Shown here: in pieces, positions 26,528 through 35,546 of the stretch
Position numbering within the stretch: the first letter of the stretch is position 1
How the letters are laid out: each line of letters opens with the position of its first letter
Assembly: GCF_902702775.1 (NCBI RefSeq)
Contig: NZ_LR738724.1
Span: 992,001-1,056,000, forward strand
Direction: 5' to 3'
Origin: Streptococcus suis
Lineage (GTDB): Bacteria > Bacillota > Bacilli > Lactobacillales > Streptococcaceae
Length of the DNA: 64,000 nucleotides
Program-made: the position numbers and the translations under genes
The notes under the pieces: generated by a model
Database searches by the model: none
The model's input: only the letters and a program-made list of their open reading frames with translations
Told to the model about the DNA's origin: nothing

Positions 26528-27065
26528 ATATATACATTTAGATATCTTTGAAGTTACGTAATGGAGGATTTCCTCTGACAATTTACAGACAGACTCAAAA
26601 TTATTTTGGTCTGTCTTTTTTTGATAACGCTGGGCATGGCTACATTTAAGATGAAAGTACTCTGGGGACACCTGCTAGCGAGTAACCCAATAGGACTCAA
26701 AATGCTGACTATTATGAGGTGGCAAGGATAGGGAGGAATAGTGAAATGGTGGTTCTCTGAACAGAAATGTTATGTAAGGTATATATGGAGGATGAGAAGA
26801 CCAAAAATTCTAAATACCTAGAAACCTACCTAGCAATGTGAGAGTTAGGGAGCTCATATCTTGTGTAAACGAGGAAAGATGCAGGACTTATCCCTAGAGG
26901 TCTCATGTGAAGTTGATCGTTGCCATAGAAGTGACGAATATTTTGTAATGTATAAATTTATTTAAAATTTATTATTTCTTAAACTTATCTTTAAGTAAGA
27001 GTACTAAAATTATCATATAGAGAAGTGCACTGACTAAACTAATATTAAAAAGAAGGTAAAAAATT
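26528..27065 (+). other. Spacer between precursor 2 and precursor 3, with terminator and unexplained block
   Basis: A strong hairpin with a seven-T tail (arms 26587-26600 and 26604-26618) ends or attenuates transcripts after precursor 2. The next 330 bases (about 26630-26960) are less AT-rich than the flanks, hold no convincing frame, and look like structured RNA. Several stretches, for example AGATGCAGGACTTATCCCTA, remind me of the 5' ribozyme part of group II introns, but no domain V or protein is present. AT-rich promoter-like sequence precedes precursor 3. Confidence 0.4.
26587..26622 (+). terminator. Terminator/attenuator after the tandem precursor genes
   Basis: AGACAGACTCAAAA pairs with TTTTGGTCTGTCTT and a T run follows. 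Partial readthrough would give more precursor transcript than modification-enzyme transcript. Confidence 0.8.
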
Positions 27066-27233
27066 ATGAATGCGAAAACTAATAAAGAAATAAATTATGA
27101 AGCAGTTGCTACACTACAAGAAGTAAAAATCGATGATCTGGATATTCTTTTAGGAGGAGCAGGTCATGGTGTTAATACTATTTCTGCGGAATGTCGTTGG
27201 AATAGTTTACAGGCAATCTTCACATGTTGTTAG
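27066..27233 (+). CDS. Lantibiotic precursor 3, diverged (ScnA'-like)
   Basis: A 55-residue precursor whose leader ends ILLGGA, followed by a core starting GHGVNTISAECRWNSLQAIF and ending TCC. The core keeps the Thr/Ser/Cys spacing of the first two (TIS.EC, N S, TCC) but lacks the terminal serine and differs in most other residues. Macedocin and A-FF22 loci also have a second precursor-like gene. It ends 18 bases before the lanM start, so the two are probably cotranscribed. Confidence 0.85.
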   Translation: MNAKTNKEINYEAVATLQEVKIDDLDILLGGAGHGVNTISAECRWNSLQAIFTCC

Positions 27234-27251
27234 TTTTTGGAGGGGAACAGT

Positions 27252-30032
27252 ATGGTGGGTAGCGAAATTTTGTACAACCAATTTAATACTTTTCAAAAAG
27301 TAGTTCTTGAAAGATACTTTCCAGAACTATTACTGGAGGATGGTGATATCATTGATGAGATTGGGAAAAAGATTTTAGATTATTATCGTCCGACGCTAAT
27401 TTATTTAATAAATGAGAAGCGGATTGAAGGAAGTCTAGTAGGGTCTACACCAGAGATTCGTTATGACTTTTTTAATAATGTCTTATGTAGGAAAGGTATA
27501 ATATTGGATGAGATTGAGCAACGTTTCCCAGAAATAAATCATCGCGTTGTACTCAGTATTCAAAAATATTTAAGTTTGGTTGAATTTGTAAAAAATACAT
27601 TTATTTCTGACTTTTCAGAATTAGTAGCAAAAAAGTACATTAATAGTACGTGCGTGACTCCTAACATAAGTGATATCAAACTTAATGTTACTGGAGATAT
27701 TCACAATGGTGACGGAGTATGTATTGTATCTTACCGAGGACAAAAGGTTGTATTAAAAAAGAAATCAGCTAAACCAAACATACTTTTGGCTCGATTAGAT
27801 TCTAGAGTCAGTGCTTATCTAGATAAAGAAATTCATTTTATTCCTAGTTTTTTGAATAAAGGAAATTATTTTTGGGAAAAATTCGTAATTAGTAAGCCTA
27901 TTAATTCAAAAAATGAAGCTGAGGAATTTTATCGTAGAATCGGTTATTTATTAGGATATTCCTACATTTTAAATATTTCAGACTTACATTTTGAAAATTT
28001 AATCTCTTCAAATCTTACACCTATTTTGGTTGATGTCGAAACAATTTTTTCTATCTCACCATTTGATACGTTGGTTGGTAATAAAGCAACATTTCATATT
28101 ATAGAAAAAAGTAGAGACTCCGTACTTTCCACTGGTCTTCTTCCAATTGCTGACTCAGATGATGTTTTTGGCGGGGATACTAGTGGAGTTCTTGGGGGAA
28201 CATTCTTTGGGGAAGTAAAAGTTGTTGTTAATCATAATCGGGATGACATCCGTATCGAAAAGAAAAAATATCAGATAAAAAATCAAGAACATTTACCCTA
28301 TTTTCTTAATTCAGGAGGAGAGAAGCATTATCTTAATGCGGTAGAATATATTGAATTCATTAAAGAGGGATTCCGAGAATTGGGGAATTTTTTTGTCAAG
28401 GAAAAACAATACCTTAAAAATCTTTATTTAAATCATAGCGATATTCAGACTAGAATTTTATTTCGAAACACTAAGGATTATAGTTTAATACGACAATTAC
28501 TAATATCTCCCGTATACTGCGATAAGTCGAAAGTGCTATTTGAAAAAATGTCAAATAAACTAAATGAATATGACTGTGATATGTTAATCCAGTCAGAAAA
28601 AAATCAGCTATTAAACATGGATATTCCATATTTTAGCACAAGCATTAATAGCTGTGATATTACAGATGGAGAGAGAAAAATTTGGAAATTAAAAATCTCA
28701 GCGTTAAATACGGCTCTTAAAAAGTTAGAGAGGCTTAGTGATGAATTAATTGAGGAACAGATTGATTTGATAGAATTTTCACTAAAAACTACACAAGCTT
28801 TGTATAGTACAGAGCTTCAAGAAGAATATAGAAAATATGACTGTACTAGTGTTGATGACGGTATATTAAATGAAGGTATTAATGCGTTAGTAGATATCAT
28901 CTTGGATGATGAGAAATATTCATTGGAAGATGATAGTACAAATTGGTTAACTTTAAAAGTTAATGATCACGACGCTTTTGAATTAGTTCCAATGGATAAT
29001 TCAGTATACGAAGGAATCGCTGGCATGGCTATTGCTTTATCTGAAGCTTATGATTTAGTTGATCCTTCTAGACAAGAGAGAATTATGGATTGTTTGAAGC
29101 GAATACTATCAACTTTATTAAATTTATATACTAAAATAGAAAATCCAACATACTTCGTTGGAAAATTAGGAGTTTTTTCTGCTATTTCTAGAATTAGCTT
29201 GATTACAGGTCAGAGACTTCCAGATGATATATTTAAAATTAGAGATCAATATTGTTTAAATTTAAATACATCGCAAGCTGATTTTTTATCAAGTTTTCCG
29301 AATGAAATTGTTGCATTCAGGAATACAGACACAAATATAGAGAATCTAGCTCAATCACTAGTTAAACTTAAAGAATTAGGTGTCAATAACAATGATTATA
29401 TATGTTGGAATCGATTAGAAGCAAATAATGTCAGCCTTGCCCATGGGAATTTAGGAGTAGAAGTAGCCTTGTTGTTTTTAGCATATAAATCTAATCGTTC
29501 AGAGGCCTTAGATCTATTTAATAAGGCTAGAACTTTTGAAAATCAACAAAAACTAGGTGAAGGCTGGATTGATAAAAGGAATGGTGAAACAAGTGCGAAT
29601 TGGTGCCACGGTTCTACAGGGGTATTAGTTGCAAGGTTGGCACAGCTGCAATTAAATGATAAATATAATATTTTATCTGATTCTGAGGTAGAAGAATTGA
29701 GAAGAGATGTAGAGCATGCTGTAAAACAAATTATTGAAATTGGTTTTGATATGACTAATTTTTCGCTGTGCCATGGTACCAGTGGAAATTTATTAGCTCT
29801 CAGTTATTATTTAAATTATATGGAGAATTGCCAGTCCAAAAAACTCAAAGGTATTGTAGATCGAGAATACAAAAAGTTACATTCATTTGGTTTAGAAAAA
29901 GGCTGGATGTGCAGCTTTAATACAAAATATAATGTTTATGGCTTAATGACTGGGATTCCAGGAATTTTGTTTTCTACAGCTAAATATCTAAAAGAAGATA
30001 AATCGCTTGATATTCTTATTCCTAGCGTATGA
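27252..30032 (+). CDS. scnM: Class II lanthionine synthetase LanM (ScnM-like)
   Basis: A 926-residue bifunctional enzyme. It dehydrates Ser/Thr in the precursor core and cyclises them with Cys. The N-terminal half is the DUF4135 dehydratase (LKKKSAKPN, SDLHFENLI, PILVDVETIF). The C-terminal LanC-like half has zinc ligands in NWCHGSTG and SLCHGTSG, with the preceding SLAHGNLG. ATG at 27252 is chosen because GGAGGGG lies at 27239-27245; the longer TTG start would overlap that site. It is the only LanM in the window and so must serve all three precursors. Confidence 0.93.
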   Translation: MVGSEILYNQFNTFQKVVLERYFPELLLEDGDIIDEIGKKILDYYRPTLIYLINEKRIEGSLVGSTPEIRYDFFNNVLCRKGIILDEIEQRFPEINHRVVLSIQKYLSLVEFVKNTFISDFSELVAKKYINSTCVTPNISDIKLNVTGDIHNGDGVCIVSYRGQKVVLKKKSAKPNILLARLDSRVSAYLDKEIHFIPSFLNKGNYFWEKFVISKPINSKNEAEEFYRRIGYLLGYSYILNISDLHFENLISSNLTPILVDVETIFSISPFDTLVGNKATFHIIEKSRDSVLSTGLLPIADSDDVFGGDTSGVLGGTFFGEVKVVVNHNRDDIRIEKKKYQIKNQEHLPYFLNSGGEKHYLNAVEYIEFIKEGFRELGNFFVKEKQYLKNLYLNHSDIQTRILFRNTKDYSLIRQLLISPVYCDKSKVLFEKMSNKLNEYDCDMLIQSEKNQLLNMDIPYFSTSINSCDITDGERKIWKLKISALNTALKKLERLSDELIEEQIDLIEFSLKTTQALYSTELQEEYRKYDCTSVDDGILNEGINALVDIILDDEKYSLEDDSTNWLTLKVNDHDAFELVPMDNSVYEGIAGMAIALSEAYDLVDPSRQERIMDCLKRILSTLLNLYTKIENPTYFVGKLGVFSAISRISLITGQRLPDDIFKIRDQYCLNLNTSQADFLSSFPNEIVAFRNTDTNIENLAQSLVKLKELGVNNNDYICWNRLEANNVSLAHGNLGVEVALLFLAYKSNRSEALDLFNKARTFENQQKLGEGWIDKRNGETSANWCHGSTGVLVARLAQLQLNDKYNILSDSEVEELRRDVEHAVKQIIEIGFDMTNFSLCHGTSGNLLALSYYLNYMENCQSKKLKGIVDREYKKLHSFGLEKGWMCSFNTKYNVYGLMTGIPGILFSTAKYLKEDKSLDILIPSV

Positions 30033-30054
30033 GTTACAGAAAGGAAGAAAGACG

Positions 30055-32127
30055 ATGAAGATTATTTTGCAAAACAATGAAGAAGATTGTCTTCTAGCTT
30101 GTTATACTATGATGTTGAATGACCTTGGACACCGAATCCCTTTACATGAAGTCTGTAATAAAGATTCATTACCAGCAGATGGTCTAAGTTTATCTTATCT
30201 ACTAACTTTAAATGATAGATTTGGAGTGACTATAAATGCTTATCGAACTTCATTTGATGATTTATTGAAAATTTACGAAGAAACCAAAAGAAGAATGATT
30301 ATTCACTGGAATAACGATCATTTTGTAGTTCTAGAAAAAATTAAAACTGACCGAGTCCTAATTGTAGATCCTGCAATTGGCCGAATTAGATACCATAAAA
30401 GTGAGTTTATGGAACATTATTCTGGAACGATGATTATGGTAAATAAAGGTAACGAGTTTAAGCCAGAAAGATATAACCCCATTTTTTGGAGTTATTTTAA
30501 GAAGACACTTCAGGTCAAACCCATTTCCTTATTTATTTTATCTTTGTTATTTATTCAAGCAAGTGTACTATTGTTTTCAATAAATTTAAGACAAATGCTA
30601 ACAGATGAGTTCAAATTCAGTGCAAATTTATTTTTACTAAGTTTTGTTCTTGTTTTTCAACTGCTTGGATATTTTGTAAAAAATAAGGCGCTGAATAAGT
30701 ATAATAGGGATTTTGACAAATATTATAGTAAAGAGTTATTTATAAGGCTTTTAAAGAAGCCTTTGTTATATTTTCGCAATCATTTAAGTGGTGGGGTTTC
30801 TGAAAAGATTAATCTAAAATCAATATTAAGAGATAATGTTACATTAAAAATTATACCGTCGTTTATAAGTTTAATTTCAGCCTTGGTAATTTTTATCTAT
30901 TTAATGACAATCTCTGTAAAATTAACAGTGATTTTAGTTGTGATGATCTCTGTCTATAGTATATTTTCGATACTGTTATATTATAAACAAAGCGAATACA
31001 ATCAAACGTATTTGCAATATCTTATCGATTTTAATTCGGAATTACAAACCGATTTGGACGATATTGACTATATAAAGATAATGAGAAAAGAAGATAAAAT
31101 TTTCAATTCTTGGGTGACAGTCAATAATAAAGTCACAACAAAATACTCTCAAATTTTGAGAATTGAAAATCTATCTCAATTGATTGGAACTATATTTAAC
31201 TACATCAGTTTATCTTCTATTATAGTTATATCAGTTTATTACAATAACTATATAGAAGTATCACTTTCGGACTTACTTGTATATCAAACTAGCATTTCAT
31301 TATTGATTTCGGCAATTGAACAGGTGAAAGGAGCAATTTTCGAAATACTTCGATTGGAGATTTACGCTGAAAAGCAAAGTGATTTGTTGAAAGACTCAGC
31401 ACCAATTACTGTACCGAGTTCAGAATCAAACGATTATTTAATACAGACTGATAACTTAAACTTTTCTTATGGTAATAAACCAATCTATAAAAATATTAAT
31501 CTTACAGTCAAAAAAGGAGAAAAAATTGCTATTGTAGGAAAATCGGGGAGTGGTAAATCTACATTACTGTTACTTCTAGCAGGCATGCTTCGTTATAATG
31601 GCTCTATTAGATATGGAATCGTAGGATTTGAGGATTATATAAGTGTGGTTTTACAGAATATGACGCTTAGAAAAGGAAGTATTTTAGAAAATCTTGAATG
31701 GACTTCTAATGATTTATCTCCTCTTTATCAAATATTGAAAGATACGGCAGCGGATGAAGTAATCTCTCAGCTACCTAACAAAATATATTCTAAATTGTTA
31801 AAACAGGGGAAAAATTTATCAGGTGGACAAATTCAGAAATTACTTATAGCAAAATCATTGATAAAAGATAACGGCATTGTTTTTTGGGATGAGGCGTTTA
31901 GTAATTTGGATGAACACAGTAAAAATAGAATTTATGAAAATGTATTACAGTCTTCTAGGTATTCGGATAAAACAATGCTGATTGTAAGTCACCATTTAGA
32001 TATTGTGAATTTTGTTGACAATGTTATATTCATTGATGAGGAGTCTGGTGAAGTGATTAAAGATAGTCATAAGAATCTCATGGAAACAAATGTAAATTAT
32101 GGAAAATTTATTTGTTCTAGTTTTTAA
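30055..32127 (+). CDS. scnT: Lantibiotic exporter with leader peptidase LanT (ScnT-like)
   Basis: A 690-residue ABC transporter that cleaves the double-glycine leader and exports the peptide. The N-terminal C39 peptidase domain has the catalytic Cys in QNNEEDCLLAC and the His in WNNDHFVVL. Five to six membrane helices follow. The ATPase has Walker A GKSGSGKST, signature LSGGQIQK and Walker B IVFWDEAFSNLD. ATG at 30055 with AGGAAG is preferred to the 30007 start, which lies inside lanM. Confidence 0.92.
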   Translation: MKIILQNNEEDCLLACYTMMLNDLGHRIPLHEVCNKDSLPADGLSLSYLLTLNDRFGVTINAYRTSFDDLLKIYEETKRRMIIHWNNDHFVVLEKIKTDRVLIVDPAIGRIRYHKSEFMEHYSGTMIMVNKGNEFKPERYNPIFWSYFKKTLQVKPISLFILSLLFIQASVLLFSINLRQMLTDEFKFSANLFLLSFVLVFQLLGYFVKNKALNKYNRDFDKYYSKELFIRLLKKPLLYFRNHLSGGVSEKINLKSILRDNVTLKIIPSFISLISALVIFIYLMTISVKLTVILVVMISVYSIFSILLYYKQSEYNQTYLQYLIDFNSELQTDLDDIDYIKIMRKEDKIFNSWVTVNNKVTTKYSQILRIENLSQLIGTIFNYISLSSIIVISVYYNNYIEVSLSDLLVYQTSISLLISAIEQVKGAIFEILRLEIYAEKQSDLLKDSAPITVPSSESNDYLIQTDNLNFSYGNKPIYKNINLTVKKGEKIAIVGKSGSGKSTLLLLLAGMLRYNGSIRYGIVGFEDYISVVLQNMTLRKGSILENLEWTSNDLSPLYQILKDTAADEVISQLPNKIYSKLLKQGKNLSGGQIQKLLIAKSLIKDNGIVFWDEAFSNLDEHSKNRIYENVLQSSRYSDKTMLIVSHHLDIVNFVDNVIFIDEESGEVIKDSHKNLMETNVNYGKFICSSF

Positions 32128-32236
32128 GTAAACCCCAGTTCTCTTAATGTTATCTTTAACTTGTGACAGTACAATAGTAGTGAAATAAAAAAGAGAGGAA
32201 GAGCCCTAAGAGTAGGCTTATATTAGGTATGTAGAG

Positions 32237-33145
32237 ATGAAAAATGTAATTGAATTGCGTAGACTATCAAAAGTGTATAAAGATATTACCACGGTAGACT
32301 TAGAAAAGATTACCGTCCGAGAGGGTGAAATTTACGGTTTTCTTGGACCAAATGGGGCAGGTAAAACAACAACTATGAAAATGATATTGTCTCTGATTAG
32401 TCCTACTTCGGGAGAAATCATAGTAACTGGCTCTAATATACAAAATGGCAAAGGCTATCTAAAACAAATTGGGTCAATGATTGAGGAACCTTCTTATTAT
32501 CCTAATCTTACAGGTTATGAAAATTTAATGGTCTTTCAGAAGATGGTAGGATTCGCAAAAGAAAATATTTGGCCAACATTAGAGTTAGTGGGATTGTCAG
32601 AAGAAAAAAATCGGAAAAAACTTGTGAGGGATTATTCACTTGGTATGAAACAAAGACTAGCACTTGCTTTTGCGTTGGTTAAGAAACCCAAAATTCTTTT
32701 ACTTGATGAGCCGACCAATGGTCTTGATCCAGCCGGCATTCATGAAATTCGAGAATTAATTGTTAAATTAGCTAAAGAAGAGGGATTGACAGTATTTATT
32801 TCTAGTCATATTCTTACAGAGATTGAGTATATTGCAGACAGAGTTGGAATTATCAATCACGGACGTTTGGTTTATGAAGGAGAAATCGAAGCTATTAAAG
32901 CTAATAGGTGGGTGGAGATTGGTGGAGATTTTTCTCAGAATAATATAGTTCAGAGTTTGGTTGAGTTCGGTTCAGTAGAAGTATTAGGTGCAACTGCAAG
33001 TTATGTCAAAATAAGCGATATTGATAATGATAAATTAGCAGATGTAGTAAGTTATTTAACCAAGAGTGGTTATCGCATTTTTAGAGTGGCCAGAGAGAGT
33101 GAAACACTAGAAGATATTTTTCTAGAGTTAACCAAGGAGGTGTAG
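32237..33145 (+). CDS. scnF: Lantibiotic immunity ABC transporter ATPase LanF
   Basis: A 302-residue ATPase of the LanFEG self-protection transporter. Walker A is GPNGAGKTT, the signature is YSLGMKQRLA (a common LanF variant of LSGGQ) and Walker B is LLLDEPTNGLD. The 109-base gap after lanT contains TACAAT and may hold a separate promoter, so immunity could be expressed independently. Its stop is two bases before lanE. Confidence 0.88.
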   Translation: MKNVIELRRLSKVYKDITTVDLEKITVREGEIYGFLGPNGAGKTTTMKMILSLISPTSGEIIVTGSNIQNGKGYLKQIGSMIEEPSYYPNLTGYENLMVFQKMVGFAKENIWPTLELVGLSEEKNRKKLVRDYSLGMKQRLALAFALVKKPKILLLDEPTNGLDPAGIHEIRELIVKLAKEEGLTVFISSHILTEIEYIADRVGIINHGRLVYEGEIEAIKANRWVEIGGDFSQNNIVQSLVEFGSVEVLGATASYVKISDIDNDKLADVVSYLTKSGYRIFRVARESETLEDIFLELTKEV

Positions 33146-33146
33146 C

Positions 33147-33911
33147 ATGAGAGGTATATACATTGAATGGTTAAAAAGTAAACGAACAAAATCTTTTTCA
33201 ATAGTAACTATTTTGATTATTGTTGCGACACTATGGAATATCGTTACGTTTAATTCTGCATTCTCTTCCCATCCAGAATTAAAAGGGGTAGAAATTTTAT
33301 TTAGCAATCAAAATGTCAACCTCCTCATGCTTCCTATAGCAGTTTGTGTATTTGCTGCTCGCATTGTATGGAATGAGCGTGAGGGTCAGACTTTTAAGTT
33401 GCAATTTTCAAATGGTCATAATCTTCTAACTATTTTTGCCAATAAATTCTTATTTATGGTTATTATCTTTAGCTTCATGTCAATTCTAGAAGTCATTGCT
33501 ATTTGTATTTTTGGTCAACAAGTAGGCATCAGAATCCCGTTCTCAGTTATTTTATTTCAACTTTTTGCCCAATTTCTTTCAGTATATTCTTTGATTTGTA
33601 TCTATTTATTCTTAGCTATAGTAGTAGAAAAACAGGGTCTATTATTGGCATTAGGTTTGTTAGGTGGTTTTTTAGGCATTGTTTTGACTCCAAGAAGTTA
33701 TGGCTTCAGTAGTTTGATTAATCCTATAACAGGATTTGGTAGCTTAGCACCCTATAAATATCAGTCTCTTGGTGGCGGGGAGTTTGCATACATTTTTGAT
33801 AGTCAATTATTTTGGAAGTTGATAATTTATTCTGTTTATTGTTTATTGTTGTATGCTATAGCCAATCTCGTTTTGAGAAAGAGAGGGAATAAAGATGGGA
33901 AGTTATTTTAA
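33147..33911 (+). CDS. scnE: Lantibiotic immunity ABC permease LanE
   Basis: A 254-residue permease with about six hydrophobic segments (for example SIVTILIIVATLW and LLMLPIAVCVFAARIVW). GGAGG at 33136-33140 precedes ATG. It overlaps the LanG start by 17 bases, so the two subunits are coupled. Together they clear the lantibiotic from the producer's membrane. Confidence 0.85.
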   Translation: MRGIYIEWLKSKRTKSFSIVTILIIVATLWNIVTFNSAFSSHPELKGVEILFSNQNVNLLMLPIAVCVFAARIVWNEREGQTFKLQFSNGHNLLTIFANKFLFMVIIFSFMSILEVIAICIFGQQVGIRIPFSVILFQLFAQFLSVYSLICIYLFLAIVVEKQGLLLALGLLGGFLGIVLTPRSYGFSSLINPITGFGSLAPYKYQSLGGGEFAYIFDSQLFWKLIIYSVYCLLLYAIANLVLRKRGNKDGKLF

Positions 33912-34629
33912 GGCAGAATGGAAAAAAGCTAGAAAAATCCAACTTTTGTTGATTGGAATGGCTTTTCTGACTTTTTCTAGTTTTATTGGGTTAGGAATAT
34001 ATTTTTCTAATAGGGATGTTTTAGTTGAAGGAACACAATCACTGGTTTTATGGGGACAATTAACATTTTATAATAGCACCTTGCTCTATCCTCCGATGCT
34101 TGCTATTATTGCTGGTTTACTGATTATACCTGAATTTGAACGAAAAAACCTTGAAATGTTGAAAGCAAACCAAGTCTCAATGTGGAAATTGTATTTTGGT
34201 AAATTATTGTGTAGTTTTTTCATTATTCTTCCAGTTCAACTAGTATTATTAATTATTTTTATTATAGCAATTCATGCTGATGGAATTATTCTGGATTTGA
34301 GTTTACAGACGTATATTAAATGGCTATTATTGTCACTTTTAGCATCTGTTCCAATAATTATTCTTCAATCGTATATAACAGTGAAAACAAGAAATTTCAG
34401 TAAAAGTATTGGAATTGCGACAGTTGGAAGTGTATTGAATTTTGTACTTATCTTTATCAATGAAGATTTAACAAAATTTTTCCCTTATTCTCAGCCAATG
34501 GTTGCACTCCGAAGTAGAGCATTAACAGATATGTCTTTTGGTAATTTATCTATTTTTCTGGTAGTAAATAGTATATTTTCTATCCTTTTTTATAAATTAA
34601 CAGTAGATGTTTTGGAAAAAAATAATTAG
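33895..34629 (+). CDS. scnG: Lantibiotic immunity ABC permease LanG
   Basis: A 244-residue permease with six probable membrane helices (for example LLIGMAFLTFSSFIGLGIYF and IILPVQLVLLIIFIIAI). It is coupled to lanE and is the last gene of the lantibiotic locus. It is followed by a strong terminator at 34685-34713. Confidence 0.85.
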   Translation: MGSYFKAEWKKARKIQLLLIGMAFLTFSSFIGLGIYFSNRDVLVEGTQSLVLWGQLTFYNSTLLYPPMLAIIAGLLIIPEFERKNLEMLKANQVSMWKLYFGKLLCSFFIILPVQLVLLIIFIIAIHADGIILDLSLQTYIKWLLLSLLASVPIIILQSYITVKTRNFSKSIGIATVGSVLNFVLIFINEDLTKFFPYSQPMVALRSRALTDMSFGNLSIFLVVNSIFSILFYKLTVDVLEKNN

Positions 34630-34684
34630 TTTTAAATAAATCGCTTCTATATAACATACAAGTCACTAGGCTTTTATAGGAGTT

Positions 34685-34713
34685 AAAAAAGAGGAGAGGT
34701 ACTCCTCTTTTTT
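34685..34713 (+). terminator. Terminator closing the lantibiotic operon
   Basis: AAAAAAGAGGAG pairs perfectly with CTCCTCTTTTTT around a five-base loop. It is bidirectional in form. Confidence 0.88.
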
Positions 34714-34794
34714 AATAATCTGTTTGGTCCAAGCTGGACCATTTTCCGTCTTTTTATAATTTGTACAGTATACTTTTTCTTAGGAGAAAGCTTA

Positions 34795-35019
34795 ATGTAT
34801 CGGCGAATAAGAGATATACGAGAGGATCATGACTTAACTCAGCAGAATGTATCCGATTATCTTAGTATTACACGTTCAGCATACGCAAAGATTGAGCGAG
34901 GTGAACATACATTATCGGCTGAAGTGCTAATACAACTCTCGAATCTTTACAACGTCAGTACAGATTATTTGTTGGGGCAAACTGACTTTCCCCACCGAAT
35001 AAAGAATAATTTAAAATAG
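34795..35019 (+). CDS. XRE-family regulator
   Basis: A 74-residue protein that is essentially one Cro/C1 helix-turn-helix (NVSDYLSITRSAYAKIERG) plus a short tail with NVSTDYLLGQTDFP. Regulators like this sit near the integrase in Tn5252-type ICEs and control excision or transfer. AGGAGA at 34780-34785 precedes ATG. Confidence 0.8.
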   Translation: MYRRIRDIREDHDLTQQNVSDYLSITRSAYAKIERGEHTLSAEVLIQLSNLYNVSTDYLLGQTDFPHRIKNNLK

Positions 35020-35296
35020 TCCCTCCTGATTTGTTCATTGACAATTGAATAATTCTAGGTGGGACTTTATTTATTTGTTGAGCAATAGAATGTAATGCGC
35101 CAGGAAATGAGCGAAAATCATTTATTCAAAAATAGGATGGTAACCTATCTGCCATGACACAAATAATGATAATGATACTTCTGACCGTTCAGGCTGCCAT
35201 CGTAAAAGGACAGCGGGTGAAATTCCCATGATTGAACTAACCATTCAAATCTCATCTAGCGTGTAAAAAAACTTAGTGATTTGAGGAGAAAAGTGT
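35020..35296 (+). other. Gap with a short coding remnant
   Basis: There is no complete gene. From about 35148 to 35270 one frame reads NDNDTSDRSGCHRKRTAGEI followed by PMIELTIQISSSV and a stop. It looks like the end of an ICE protein whose front is missing. I do not recognise the family. Confidence 0.35.
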
Positions 35297-35524
35297 ATGA
35301 GAACTGCTACATATAAAGATTTAATGAATTTAGGATTTCCTGAACATACCTCTAGAGACATTATTCGAGAAGCTAAAAGAATTGCTGTAAAAAAGTTTGA
35401 AGAAGCTCGCAAAGTTGACCATAATGCGGTACAATTAAGTAAATCGCCCTTTGACAATCGAAGACTAGGTATCGCACCAGCAGAAATTGTGGAACAATTA
35501 ATAGGGATTCCACTATCTAAATAA
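35297..35524 (+). CDS. DUF3173 ICE protein, probable excision accessory
   Basis: The 75-residue protein starts MRTATYKDLMNLGFPEHTSR and matches DUF3173, which is found directly upstream of the integrase in Tn5252-type ICEs. Size, charge and position suggest an excisionase-like DNA-binding role, which is inference. AGGAGA at 35283-35288 precedes ATG. It stops 22 bases before the integrase. Confidence 0.75.
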   Translation: MRTATYKDLMNLGFPEHTSRDIIREAKRIAVKKFEEARKVDHNAVQLSKSPFDNRRLGIAPAEIVEQLIGIPLSK

Positions 35525-35546
35525 CATTTAGAAAGTGAGAATCCAA

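Noticed and set aside
27237..27251. TTG at 27237 as the lanM start
   Set aside because: It lies on the ribosome-binding site GGAGGGG that serves the ATG at 27252.
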